Part shown: piece after piece, positions 6,640-12,290 of the stretch | Layout: every line of letters starts with the position of its first letter | Numbering within the stretch: the stretch's first letter is position 1 | Assembly (NCBI GenBank): GCA_964633225.1 | Contig: CAZWFQ010000091.1 | Coordinates: forward strand, 1-12,290 | Reading direction: 5' to 3' | Length of the DNA stretch: 12,290 bases | Origin: JAKQIM01 sp964633225 | GTDB taxonomy: Bacteria > Chloroflexota > Anaerolineae > Anaerolineales > UBA4823 | Translations under genes and position numbers: made by a program | Notes under the pieces: generated by a model | Database searches by the model: none | What the model saw: only the letters and a program-made list of their open reading frames with translations | Told to the model about the DNA's origin: nothing

Positions 6640-7628
6640 TGCCTGCCTCCCATTCCCCGCCGGCGGGGTTTCTCTTCTGTCTCGTGCTTAATAACGCCGA
6701 TTTGGCCACCGGTAACTTCCAGGAAAACATCCTCCAGGCTGGGGCCGAGCGTATTCAGGCTGACGATGTGCAAGTTGTGGGACTCAGCGTACTCGATGAC
6801 GCGTGGCAGCAGCGCCGACGGGTCCTCGGTATATAAACGCATCTTATCTGCGGCTTTGACCAGTGTCGTCACCCCGGGCAGTGCTTCCAAGCCCGCACCT
6901 TGTTCCGCCATCTCTCCATCAAAAGCCACCTCCACCGATTGGACGCGGCGGAAGTTCGCCTTCAGCCGCTCAGGCGTGTCAATGGCAGCGATTTTCCCAT
7001 GCGAGATAATGGCCACGCGGTTGCATAACTGGTTGGCTTCTTCGATTTGATGTGTGGTGATAAACACCGTTGTCCCTTCAGCGTTCATGCGGCGGATCAA
7101 TTCCCAGATGGTACGGATGCTCTGGGCGTCCAGCCCGGGCGTAGGCTCATCCAGGAAAAGCAGGCTGGGTTTGTGGATGATGGCCATGGCAATGCTCAAA
7201 CGGCGCCGCATGCCCTTGGAAAAGTTCTCGGCCTTTATGCCGCGTTTTTCCCACAAACCAAAGGTTTCCAGCAATTCCTGGGCGCGTTTTGCTCGCTCAG
7301 TGCGCGGCACGCGATAGAGCCGGGCAGTGAACATCAGGTTATTCCAGGCGGTCAGCTCTGTATACACGTTAGATTCCTCGGGCACCAAACCGATTTTCTG
7401 CTTGGCCGGGTAAGCATCGTGAGCGAGATCGTGCCCATTGATCAGGATGCGTCCCTCGGTCGGAGTGAGCAGCGTGGTCAGCATCCGCTGGGTGGTGGTC
7501 TTCCCCGCCCCATTCGGGCCAAGGAAGCCAAAAATCTCGCCCTGCTTCACGGCAAAGCTGATGTGATCTACCGCCAGGAATTTTTCGTAATATTTGGTCA
7601 GGTTTTCCACTTCAATAGCATTTGGCAT
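6636..7628 (-). CDS. ABC transporter ATP-binding protein (ABC-2 exporter, DrrA/NatA-like)
   Basis: This 330-residue ATPase energises the permease encoded next to it. Motifs seen are Walker A GPNGAGKT (37-44), signature loop FSKGMRRRL (136-144; the degenerate form of LSGGQ common in ABC-2 systems), Walker B LLFLDEP (156-162), D-loop GLDAQ and switch histidine H193 in TTHQ. The Q-loop position reads VPEES, with glutamate in place of glutamine, as in many ABC-2 ATPases. Residues after about 220 form a DUF4162-type C-terminal domain. The frame is open upstream to 7760, but homology begins at MPNAIEVENL. The ATG at 7628 has a GGAAAGAG ribosome binding site about 9 bases ahead, so I chose it. It overlaps the methyltransferase gene by 17 bases and the permease gene by 4. 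Confidence 0.93.
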   Translation of the reverse strand: MPNAIEVENLTKYYEKFLAVDHISFAVKQGEIFGFLGPNGAGKTTTQRMLTTLLTPTEGRILINGHDLAHDAYPAKQKIGLVPEESNVYTELTAWNNLMFTARLYRVPRTERAKRAQELLETFGLWEKRGIKAENFSKGMRRRLSIAMAIIHKPSLLFLDEPTPGLDAQSIRTIWELIRRMNAEGTTVFITTHQIEEANQLCNRVAIISHGKIAAIDTPERLKANFRRVQSVEVAFDGEMAEQGAGLEALPGVTTLVKAADKMRLYTEDPSALLPRVIEYAESHNLHIVSLNTLGPSLEDVFLEVTGGQIGVIKHETEEKPRRRGMGGRQ

Positions 7629-8241
7629 AATGATTCTCTTTCCGCCCATCTCCCGATGGTTCGATATTGGGTTGAAGCAATTTCTCCGCGATAACCCAGG
7701 CAGTGAATTTACCCGTTTCAACACGGACCCGGGCATCGGGATAATGGAATAATTCTGCAATGCGCTCAGGCAAGAGAAAATGACTGCGCATCAACGCCAG
7801 CTTCTCCCCCAGGGCAATCAGTTTGACGGCAAAGGTACGCACATCAGGCTCTTCAATAACAAGGCGTCCACCTGGTCGGAGCGTCCGCCAGAGCTCGTCC
7901 ACTGTTATGCGCTGGTCACAGACATGATGCAGGGCGTCCACCATGATAATGCGTGCAAAGGTTTCGTTGGGGAAAGGTAATTTTTCAGTGTGCGAACAAA
8001 CCGGGCGCAGACCATTCTTCTGGCGCGTCTCAGATAGCATTTTACAAGATAAATCGGCCACCACAATCGTATCGGCCTTCCCGGTCATGAACTGTGCTAC
8101 GCGCCCTGTACCGCCGCCGGCATCTAATAACGCGCCAGAGACGGGCAAATCAGCCTGCTTCCACAGTTCCTGCGGATCTTTGGGCGGGATGAAGGTTTCA
8201 TAGAGTGGAGCCAGAAAATCGAAATGATCAAATAATGGCAT
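7612..8241 (-). CDS. Class I SAM-dependent methyltransferase (UbiE/methyltransferase-11 type)
   Basis: This 209-residue cytosolic enzyme should transfer a methyl group from S-adenosylmethionine to a small molecule. Motif I is LLDAGGGTGR (38-47). An acidic residue in VVADLS (60-65) would bind the SAM ribose. FARIIMVDALHHV (95-107) is the motif following the SAM pocket. LRPGGRLVIEEP (121-132) is the UbiE/Coq5-like post-motif. The substrate-binding C-terminus is short and gives no specificity. GGAGA (8255-8251) stands 9 bases before the ATG. It lies between padR and the ABC genes and overlaps the ATPase gene, so it is part of the exporter operon. It may modify the exported or inducing compound; a ubiquinone/menaquinone role is unlikely in this context. 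Confidence 0.9.
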   Translation of the reverse strand: MPLFDHFDFLAPLYETFIPPKDPQELWKQADLPVSGALLDAGGGTGRVAQFMTGKADTIVVADLSCKMLSETRQKNGLRPVCSHTEKLPFPNETFARIIMVDALHHVCDQRITVDELWRTLRPGGRLVIEEPDVRTFAVKLIALGEKLALMRSHFLLPERIAELFHYPDARVRVETGKFTAWVIAEKLLQPNIEPSGDGRKENHYAKCY

Positions 8242-8300
8242 ACAATGCTATCTCCGTTTCACTCTCCAGCCAATCCAGCAAGTCGATGAACAACATGGAC

Positions 8301-8687
8301 TCATACTGAACCCCTTTCCTCTGGAAAACAGGTTTGATATTCAGCCAGGAAATCATCCAATCCCTGGCGAGTTTTTCGGATATCGATCACCCAGGTATGC
8401 AAATAATTCAGCCCCGAGTCGGTCAGTTCATACACGCGCCGGGCCGGGCCGGCGTTGCTGGTATCCCAAGATGAACACACCAGGCCATCTTCTTCGAGAG
8501 AGCGCAGTGTGCGGTAAAGACTGCCTGCATCGGGGGAAGCGCCCTCCTGGCCGAGGGTTTCCATCAACTCATAGCCGTGAGATTTTTTCTGCGCCAGGGA
8601 GAGCAGCAAACGGGGTTGAATCATGCCGCGCAACCGGCCTCCCATGCAGCGGCAACCAGAATGTCCAGTGCCGGGATTGTCACACAT
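8301..8687 (-). CDS. PadR family transcriptional regulator
   Basis: This 128-residue DNA-binding protein is a PadR repressor. The winged helix runs from IQPRLLLSLAQKKSHGYELM (about 23-42) through GSLYRTLRSLEEDGLV (55-70) and the wing PARRVYELTDSG (81-92). A short C-terminal helix for dimerisation follows. The extra N-terminus has C2, H9, C12 and C14, which could hold a metal ion. ATG at 8687 stands 6 bases after GAGG (8697-8694). The ATG at 8690 is only 3 bases away, and the longer frame to 8723 runs through the promoter, so 8687 is preferred. It heads the methyltransferase-ABC operon (59-bp gap). It probably represses the whole unit by binding the palindrome at its own start site and lets go when a drug-like ligand is present. 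Confidence 0.88.
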   Translation of the reverse strand: MCDNPGTGHSGCRCMGGRLRGMIQPRLLLSLAQKKSHGYELMETLGQEGASPDAGSLYRTLRSLEEDGLVCSSWDTSNAGPARRVYELTDSGLNYLHTWVIDIRKTRQGLDDFLAEYQTCFPEERGSV

Positions 8688-8707
8688 CATTGACCTCACT
8701 CTGTATC

Positions 8708-8726
8708 TATATGCTAATAGCATATA
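8708..8726. promoter_or_regulatory. Perfect 19-bp palindrome, likely PadR operator
   Basis: TATATGCTA (8708-8716) and TAGCATATA (8718-8726) are perfect reverse complements around one base. The ATATGC...GCAT core resembles known sites of PadR/AphA-type regulators. It lies directly downstream of the -10 of padR, over the expected transcription start, ideal for autorepression. Confidence 0.75.
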
Positions 8727-8734
8727 TTATATCA
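8726..8734 (-). promoter_or_regulatory. Extended -10 promoter of the padR-exporter operon
   Basis: Read on the minus strand, TGATATAAT (8734-8726) is a perfect TATAAT with a TGn extension. The -35 region at about 8749-8755 is poor (ATTTCT). Transcription should begin near 8719, inside the palindrome, about 32 nt ahead of the padR ATG. Confidence 0.65.
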
Positions 8735-8777
8735 CAGGCGATAGTATTAGAAATACGGCAGGGCCAGGATCCATTTC

Positions 8778-8951
8778 ATGAACGTTCGCCAACGCTACCG
8801 CGCCTCGGTTAACTTCTTAGAGTACCCCCGCATTGTGATCGCCTTCAAAAAGAAAGTCGGGCCTGTGCGAGATATCTCCTTCTCAACGCGCCATCCGGAT
8901 GAGGTATTGCAGCATATTCATCAGGCACTGGCCGCAAAGCGATCTGCCTGA
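8778..8951 (+). CDS. Small ORF of 57 codons, unknown function or gene remnant
   Basis: ATG at 8778 reads 57 codons to TGA at 8949-8951. AGGA (8766-8769) lies 8 bases ahead. The product starts MNVRQRYRASVNFLEYPRIV, is basic, and continues through RDISFSTRHPDEV to HIHQALAAKRSA. The beta-strand then helix alternation and the codon use look like true coding sequence. I recognise no family. It is divergent from padR, with no clear promoter of its own. It could be a small conserved protein or the leftover of a larger decayed gene. Confidence 0.4.
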   Translation: MNVRQRYRASVNFLEYPRIVIAFKKKVGPVRDISFSTRHPDEVLQHIHQALAAKRSA

Positions 8952-9099
8952 GGCGCCGTTCTTGCCGTTCGCAATTAACGTCAAACCAGGTTCGCCGCCA
9001 GGCCCATCATAGGCTCAGAAGCGCAATCAGGGTCAGGACAACCGCACAGGATCAGGATATCCTGGGGGTGTGCTTCACCGCACAATATCCCCCTTCCAC
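8952..9099. other. Leader region of the TrmO-like gene with possible hairpin
   Basis: No gene is seen here. A 12-base palindrome CAGGATATCCTG lies at 9053-9064. Next to it, GGGGG-TGTGC (9064-9073) can pair with GCACA (9080-9084) and CCCCC (9089-9093) around the loop TTCACC, with a four-base bulge. The structure ends 6 bases before the AAGGAG of the next gene. It may be a leader hairpin or a chance fold; no T-run follows. Confidence 0.3.
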
Positions 9100-9111
9100 A
9101 AGGAGCTTCTG

Positions 9112-9597
9112 ATGTCTCAACCAACCTATTCCCTGCACCCCATCGGATACGTGCGCGCCAACCAGGGCAGTTTCTACCTCGAAATCCTCGAGCCTTACCG
9201 CCCGGCGCTCAAAGAGATCCACCAGTTCAGCCATGTCATGGTCTTCTGGTGGGCTCACCAGCACGACAACGCGGAACAACGCGCCATTCTCACCACCGAG
9301 CTGCCCTATGCCCCCGGCGTCACCGCCGGTGTGTTTGCCTGCCGCGCCCCCTACCGCCCCAACCCCATCGCCTTAACCACCATGCTCATCCTGGACGTGG
9401 ACGAAGAAAACGGCCGCATCATCTTACCCTGGATTGATGCCGATGACGGCACCCCCATCCTCGATCTCAAGCCCTATATCCCCATCTCAGACCGTATCCG
9501 CGACGTAAACGTTGCCAAGTGGTTTGCCGATTGGCCGCAGTGGATGGAAGATGCCGGCGAATTCTTCGCCGAACACGATGTTGACACGGGAGGCTAA
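9112..9597 (+). CDS. TsaA/TrmO-type SAM-dependent tRNA methyltransferase
   Basis: This 161-residue protein has the TsaA-like beta-barrel fold of TrmO, which methylates N6 of t6A37 in certain tRNAs using S-adenosylmethionine. Seen are the opening SLHPIGYVR, the LKEIHQFSHVMVFWW core, the signature CRAPYRPNPIALTTM (family pattern RxPxRPNPIGLT) and DGTPILDLKPYIP near the end. E. coli TrmO is about 235 residues, with a C-terminal extension absent here. This is the short single-domain form seen in many bacteria and archaea. The signature has alanine where many members have glycine (PNPIAL). The ATG at 9112 has a strong AAGGAG (9100-9105) 6 bases ahead. The frame is open to 9070, but those residues are not family-like. 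Confidence 0.85.
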   Translation: MSQPTYSLHPIGYVRANQGSFYLEILEPYRPALKEIHQFSHVMVFWWAHQHDNAEQRAILTTELPYAPGVTAGVFACRAPYRPNPIALTTMLILDVDEENGRIILPWIDADDGTPILDLKPYIPISDRIRDVNVAKWFADWPQWMEDAGEFFAEHDVDTGG

Positions 9598-9616
9598 AAC
9601 CGGCCGCGTTGAACGC

Positions 9617-9644
9617 TTGCCGCCCGCTTTCTCTAGGATATAAT
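9617..9644 (+). promoter_or_regulatory. Promoter for a leaderless mRNA
   Basis: TTGCCG (9617-9622) and a perfect TATAAT (9639-9644) are 16 bp apart. The ATG of the following gene begins at 9651, only 6 bases after the -10. Transcription should therefore start at or next to the A of the ATG. No Shine-Dalgarno is present, consistent with leaderless translation. Confidence 0.7.
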
Positions 9645-9650
9645 CACTCC

Positions 9651-10163
9651 ATGCAACCCACCATCCTGCAAAAACCTGAAATCCTGCTTGTCGGCCTATC
9701 CTTTTACGGCGATCCCTTTGATACCAGCAACGTCTGGAGCGAGGAAAACCACATCGGGCTCACCTGGCAGCGCCTGATGAGATACCTGGAACAGCACAGC
9801 CAGGCCATCCAACACCGCTCTGCGCTGGATGTCTTCTACGAGGTGCACATCTACGGCGACGAGACCGGCACCAAGGGGCTTTTCGAGGTGTTTGTGGGCC
9901 TGCCGGTGGAACGGCTGGAAGCGGTGCCGGTCGAGCTTTTGGTAAAGGTGCTGCCGGCCACAACCTACGCCGTTTTCACGCTCGAGGGAGAGGCAATCCT
10001 CTCCGATTGGGAGATGAAGATTGACCAGTGGCTGGCAGAGGCCGGGTACGAGCGCAGCTATCCGTATTCGGTGCAGTACTATGACTCGCGCTTCAAAGGC
10101 CTTGACCAGGTGGCCGAATCCATCCTGGATCTGTACATGCCTGTGCGCAAAGCCCAAGCCTGA
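9651..10163 (+). CDS. Stand-alone GyrI-like (AraC effector-binding) small-molecule-binding protein
   Basis: This 170-residue soluble protein consists of a single GyrI-like/AraE-binding domain, the SHS2-fold module that binds hydrophobic or cationic ligands. The features are the N-terminal strand EILLVGLSFYGDPF, the helix with HIGLTWQRLMRYLEQ, the middle strands FYEVHIYGDETG and LFEVFVGLPVE, and the C-terminal YYDSRFKG followed by LDLYMPVRK. The last stretch corresponds to the conserved E.EIYIPV end of the family. No DNA-binding part is present. ATG at 9651 is chosen because of the promoter; TTG at 9609 would start before the promoter. It ends 11 bases before the AraC gene and shares its transcript. 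It may sense or sequester the same ligand as the regulator. Confidence 0.82.
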   Translation: MQPTILQKPEILLVGLSFYGDPFDTSNVWSEENHIGLTWQRLMRYLEQHSQAIQHRSALDVFYEVHIYGDETGTKGLFEVFVGLPVERLEAVPVELLVKVLPATTYAVFTLEGEAILSDWEMKIDQWLAEAGYERSYPYSVQYYDSRFKGLDQVAESILDLYMPVRKAQA

Positions 10164-10174
10164 GGACTGCCCTC

Positions 10175-11044
10175 ATGCGCGATCTGCATGCTGTTTACCA
10201 GGCAATCGAGCTGATCGAGGCGCGCTTAAGGGACGATGTGAGCGTATCTGAAATGGCCGCCGCGGCCGGTTATTCGCTCTATCACTTCATCCGCACCTTC
10301 GACCAGGTGGTACAACACACCCCCTACAACTATCTCATGCGCCGCCGGCTCTCAGCCGCGGCGCATGAGTTGGTTAATGGGCATCGCCGCGTGCTCGACA
10401 TCGCCGTGGACTACCAGTTCAACAACCACGAAACCTTTTCGCGGGCCTTCAAGCGCCTGTTTGGCATACAGCCGGTCCAATGGCGCGAGCGCGGCATCCT
10501 CCCCCGCGGTGCCCTCATGCCCGCCATCTCCCTCTCCTACCTGGAACACATTCACCACCCCGGCTTTCAGCCCCCTCAGCAAACCTCTGCGCCTCAGCGC
10601 CGCCTGGCCGGCCTGATGATGCCCCTGGCTGCTCAGCCCGATGCCGTGACCAGGCTCTGGCACAGCTTGCACAAAGCCCAAGCGCCCTATCCGTCCGAGC
10701 AGGGCCAGGCGCACTATTTCGGCGTCACCAGCTACCTCAATGCGCAAGGAACGCAGGTCTTTTACCTGGCAGCCCGGGCACTTGAGCCCGAAGAGGCGGT
10801 TGAGCCGTTTCTGGTCTGCCAGGCACTGCCCGCCGGAGATTACATCTACGTGGCCCATCCCGCGCATCCCGCCGGCCTGCCGCACACGCTGGCCTATCTC
10901 TACCACACCTGGCTGCCCAAAGCCAGGCTCCAACCAACCTACCCCCTCGAAATTGTCGATTTTGGCGATACGCCCCCCTGGGCAGAATCCCCTGCCCAGG
11001 TCACGCTTTGGCTGCCAGTCAAGAAAATCGATGCCGCAAATTGA
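10175..11044 (+). CDS. AraC family transcriptional regulator with C-terminal GyrI-like effector domain (Rob/SoxS-like)
   Basis: This 289-residue regulator has an N-terminal AraC-type double helix-turn-helix. The first helix pair contains VSVSEMAAAAGYSLYHFIRTF (22-42). The second contains VLDIAVDYQFNNHETFSRAFK (73-93), followed by the family-typical FGIQPVQWR (96-104). A linker rich in proline and glutamine (about 125-142) leads to a GyrI-like ligand domain (about 143-285) ending in VTLWLPVKK. The N-terminal HTH with C-terminal effector domain is the layout of Rob- and YdeE-like activators of drug-response genes. GAGGA (10162-10166), overlapping the stop of the previous gene, lies 8 bases before the ATG. 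The C-terminal domain resembles the product of the gene just upstream, suggesting a shared ligand. Confidence 0.88.
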   Translation: MRDLHAVYQAIELIEARLRDDVSVSEMAAAAGYSLYHFIRTFDQVVQHTPYNYLMRRRLSAAAHELVNGHRRVLDIAVDYQFNNHETFSRAFKRLFGIQPVQWRERGILPRGALMPAISLSYLEHIHHPGFQPPQQTSAPQRRLAGLMMPLAAQPDAVTRLWHSLHKAQAPYPSEQGQAHYFGVTSYLNAQGTQVFYLAARALEPEEAVEPFLVCQALPAGDYIYVAHPAHPAGLPHTLAYLYHTWLPKARLQPTYPLEIVDFGDTPPWAESPAQVTLWLPVKKIDAAN

Positions 11045-11075
11045 GCCTGTAAGCAGCCAGGCCGCAGAAAAACAA

Positions 11076-11119
11076 ACCTGGGTGGCGCAAGCAGATGGAT
11101 CTGCCTGCGCCACCCAGGT
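11076..11119. terminator. Strong bidirectional hairpin between convergent genes
   Basis: ACCTGGGTGGCGCA (11076-11089) pairs perfectly with TGCGCCACCCAGGT (11106-11119). After one mismatch the stem continues with GCAGA (11091-11095) against TCTGC (11100-11104) and closes with a short TGGA loop. A-rich sequence precedes it, and CATTTTATAT follows. It lies 31 bases after the AraC stop and 30 bases beyond the catalase stop, so it can serve as terminator for both strands. Confidence 0.8.
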
Positions 11120-11149
11120 CATTTTATATACAGACGCTGATCGCCTGGC

Positions 11150-12013
11150 TTACTTGACTTTATCTAACGCGATGTCCAGCGCCTTGGCCACGCCCTTGCC
11201 GTAGGCTGGGTCGGCCTTCAGGCAGTTGGCAATGTGGCGGATCTTGATGAATTCGGGCGCATCGCCCATGGCGCGCGCCGTATTCTCAAACAGCACCTGC
11301 TGCTGCGCTTTGTTCATCAAGCGGAAAAGCTTGCCCGGCTGGGTGTAATAATCCGAGTCGTCCTCACGGAAATCCCATTGCGCCGCCGCACCCGAAAGCT
11401 CCAGATGGGGTTCCGCATACTCGGGCTGGGCCTCCCACTCGCCAAAACTGTTGGGGTGGTAACCTAGCTTTGCCCCGTGATTCCCGTCCACCCGCATCTG
11501 CCCATCGCGGTGCGATGGGTGCGCCGGGGCATTCTTGGGGTGGTTGACCGGGATCTGGTGGTGGTTGACGCCCAGGCGGTAGCGGTGGGCATCGCCGTAA
11601 GAGAACAGCCGCCCCTGCAGCATCTTATCCGGCGAAAAACCAATCCCCGGAACAATCGCCGCCGGGTTGAAGGCGGCCTGCTCCACATCCTGGAAGTAAT
11701 TCTCCGGGTTGCGGTTCAACTCCATCACCCCCACCTCGATCAGCGGGAACTCCTTCTGATACCAGACCTTGGTCAGGTCAAAGGGATTGTAGGGCATTTG
11801 CTTGGCCTGCGCTTCGCTCATCACCTGGATGTACATCGTCCAGCGCGGGAAGTCGCCCTTGGCAATGCTGTCGAACAGGTCGCGCTGGTGGCTCTCGCGG
11901 TCCTTGGCCACAATGGCTTCGGCTTCCTGGTCGGTCAGGTTCTTGATACCCTGTTGGGTCTTCAGATGGAACTTGACCCACACCCGCTCGTTCTGGGCAT
12001 TGATCATGCTGAA
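11150..12013 (-). pseudogene. Catalase, N-terminally truncated by a sequence join
   Basis: About 287 residues of a monofunctional haem catalase (clade 3, KatA-like) run from FSMINAQNERVWVKFH to the natural end LDIALDKVK. The GDFPRWTMYIQVM, NPFDLTKVW and LNRNPENYF blocks are typical. The proximal haem tyrosine in RLFSYGDAHRYRLG (codon about 11597-11599) is present. The complete enzyme of about 480 residues would have the distal histidine and the asparagine in its first 150 residues; these are missing. Similarity stops at codon TTC (12011-12013), where family members continue with H-T upstream. The frame stays open to an ATG at 12124, but those residues are not catalase. As it stands the product could not be active. 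Whether the break is biological or an assembly join cannot be decided from this window. Confidence 0.85.
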
Positions 12014-12142
12014 CTCGGGGCCGACGCCGCGGAGCAGTGGAATTTCGCACCCGACCTCGTGGAAGCCATCCGCAGGCACCACCAGGTCCTGGGCGCCGGG
12101 CTGCTCCAGCCCCTGGCATCCCACGTCCTCGTGGGCAACCAG

Positions 12143-12290
12143 GTGGCCAACGACATGGGCATCGACGCCATCGCCAACTTCATGCGCCCACTCGGCCTTG
12201 GGAGCCGCACCGGCATCGACATCGAGGGCGAGTCGGAAGGGGTTCTGCCCTCCCCGGAATGGAAAAGGAAGCGCTTCCGCAAACCCGAGC
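12143..12290 (+). CDS. mrdA: Fragment of penicillin-binding protein 2 (peptidoglycan transpeptidase), partial
   Basis: The + frame from GTG at 12143 to the window end reads VANDMGIDAIANFMRPLG, then a stretch with TGIDIEGESEGVLPSPEW and KRKRFRKPE. This is the part of the PBP2 transpeptidase domain between the active-site SxN region and the GETISIGIGQG (KTG-side) region. The close match to beta/gamma-proteobacterial PBP2 is from memory of the family. PBP2 crosslinks peptidoglycan during cell elongation at the inner membrane. The residues before VANDMG in the same frame (from about 12014) do not look like PBP2, which normally has S-x-D-T-x-x-Y there. The true 5' boundary is therefore uncertain, and the fragment runs off the window. 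Confidence 0.7.
   Translation, partial: MANDMGIDAIANFMRPLGLGSRTGIDIEGESEGVLPSPEWKRKRFRKPE

Noticed and set aside
7629..7760. Upstream extension of the ABC ATPase frame (44 more residues)
   Set aside because: The extra residues overlap the conserved methyltransferase coding frame, do not resemble ABC proteins, and the ATG at 7628 has a proper ribosome binding site.
9070..9111. Earlier TTG-type start for the TrmO-like gene
   Set aside because: The 14 extra residues are not family-like and run through the leader hairpin and ribosome binding site.
10352..11122. 256-residue minus-strand frame over araC
   Set aside because: Antisense to a clear AraC regulator, with no recognisable domain, and starting beyond the terminator hairpin.
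12014..12124. N-terminal 37 residues of the catalase frame as a genuine N-terminus
   Set aside because: They match no part of catalase, lie in the GC-rich foreign segment, and have no promoter or convincing ribosome binding site.
12004..12282. 92-residue frame on the minus strand over the PBP2 fragment
   Set aside because: Low-complexity, Ser/Arg/Pro-rich shadow of the PBP2 reading frame.
1..12290. CRISPR arrays, tRNA or rRNA genes, insertion sequences
   Set aside because: No regularly spaced repeats, cloverleaf-like stretch, rRNA motif, transposase or terminal inverted repeats were found by eye on either strand.

Overview
The window looks like chromosomal or metagenome-contig DNA of a mesophilic bacterium with moderately high GC. 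The gene style suggests a Chloroflexota (Anaerolineae-like) genome: AbiE, Fic and ATPase modules beside small AraC/GyrI and PadR-ABC cassettes, with mixed GTG and ATG starts. No taxonomic marker gene is complete here, so this placement is a weak inference.

Left part (1-5846, all on +). The last 17 codons of an unidentified gene are followed by a small MazG-like nucleotide pyrophosphohydrolase. Then come three consecutive accessory units of the toxin-antitoxin or defence type. They are an AbiEi/AbiEii (type IV, abortive-infection) pair, a class II Fic AMP-transferase co-transcribed with a 197-residue protein of unknown function, and a 572-residue STAND-like ATPase with a winged helix and a C-terminal PD-(D/E)xK-like region. 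Each unit has its own promoter, and in each the -10 element lies in or beside an inverted repeat. This suggests three self-regulated modules accumulated side by side.

Middle part (5875-8731, all on -). A compact drug-export cassette is read in the order PadR-type repressor, SAM-dependent methyltransferase, ABC ATPase, ABC-2 permease. The last three genes overlap at their ends. A perfect 19-bp palindrome sits at the PadR start site. This is the usual layout of a PadR-controlled, ligand-induced exporter, here with an inserted methyltransferase.

Right part (8778-11119, on +). It holds a 57-codon small ORF, a short TrmO-type tRNA methyltransferase, and a two-gene unit of a stand-alone GyrI-like effector-binding protein and an AraC regulator that carries a similar domain. 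The stand-alone gene has a TATAAT box six bases before its ATG and should be read from a leaderless mRNA. A strong 14-bp hairpin separates this unit from a convergent catalase gene.

Right edge (11150-12290). The catalase gene on - is intact at its C-terminus but stops matching catalase near 12013. It lacks the N-terminal third with the distal haem histidine and asparagine. Beyond that the DNA is GC-richer, and from about 12143 the + strand encodes a clear fragment of penicillin-binding protein 2 of proteobacterial type. The simplest reading is a chimeric assembly join at the contig end; a real rearrangement is less likely.
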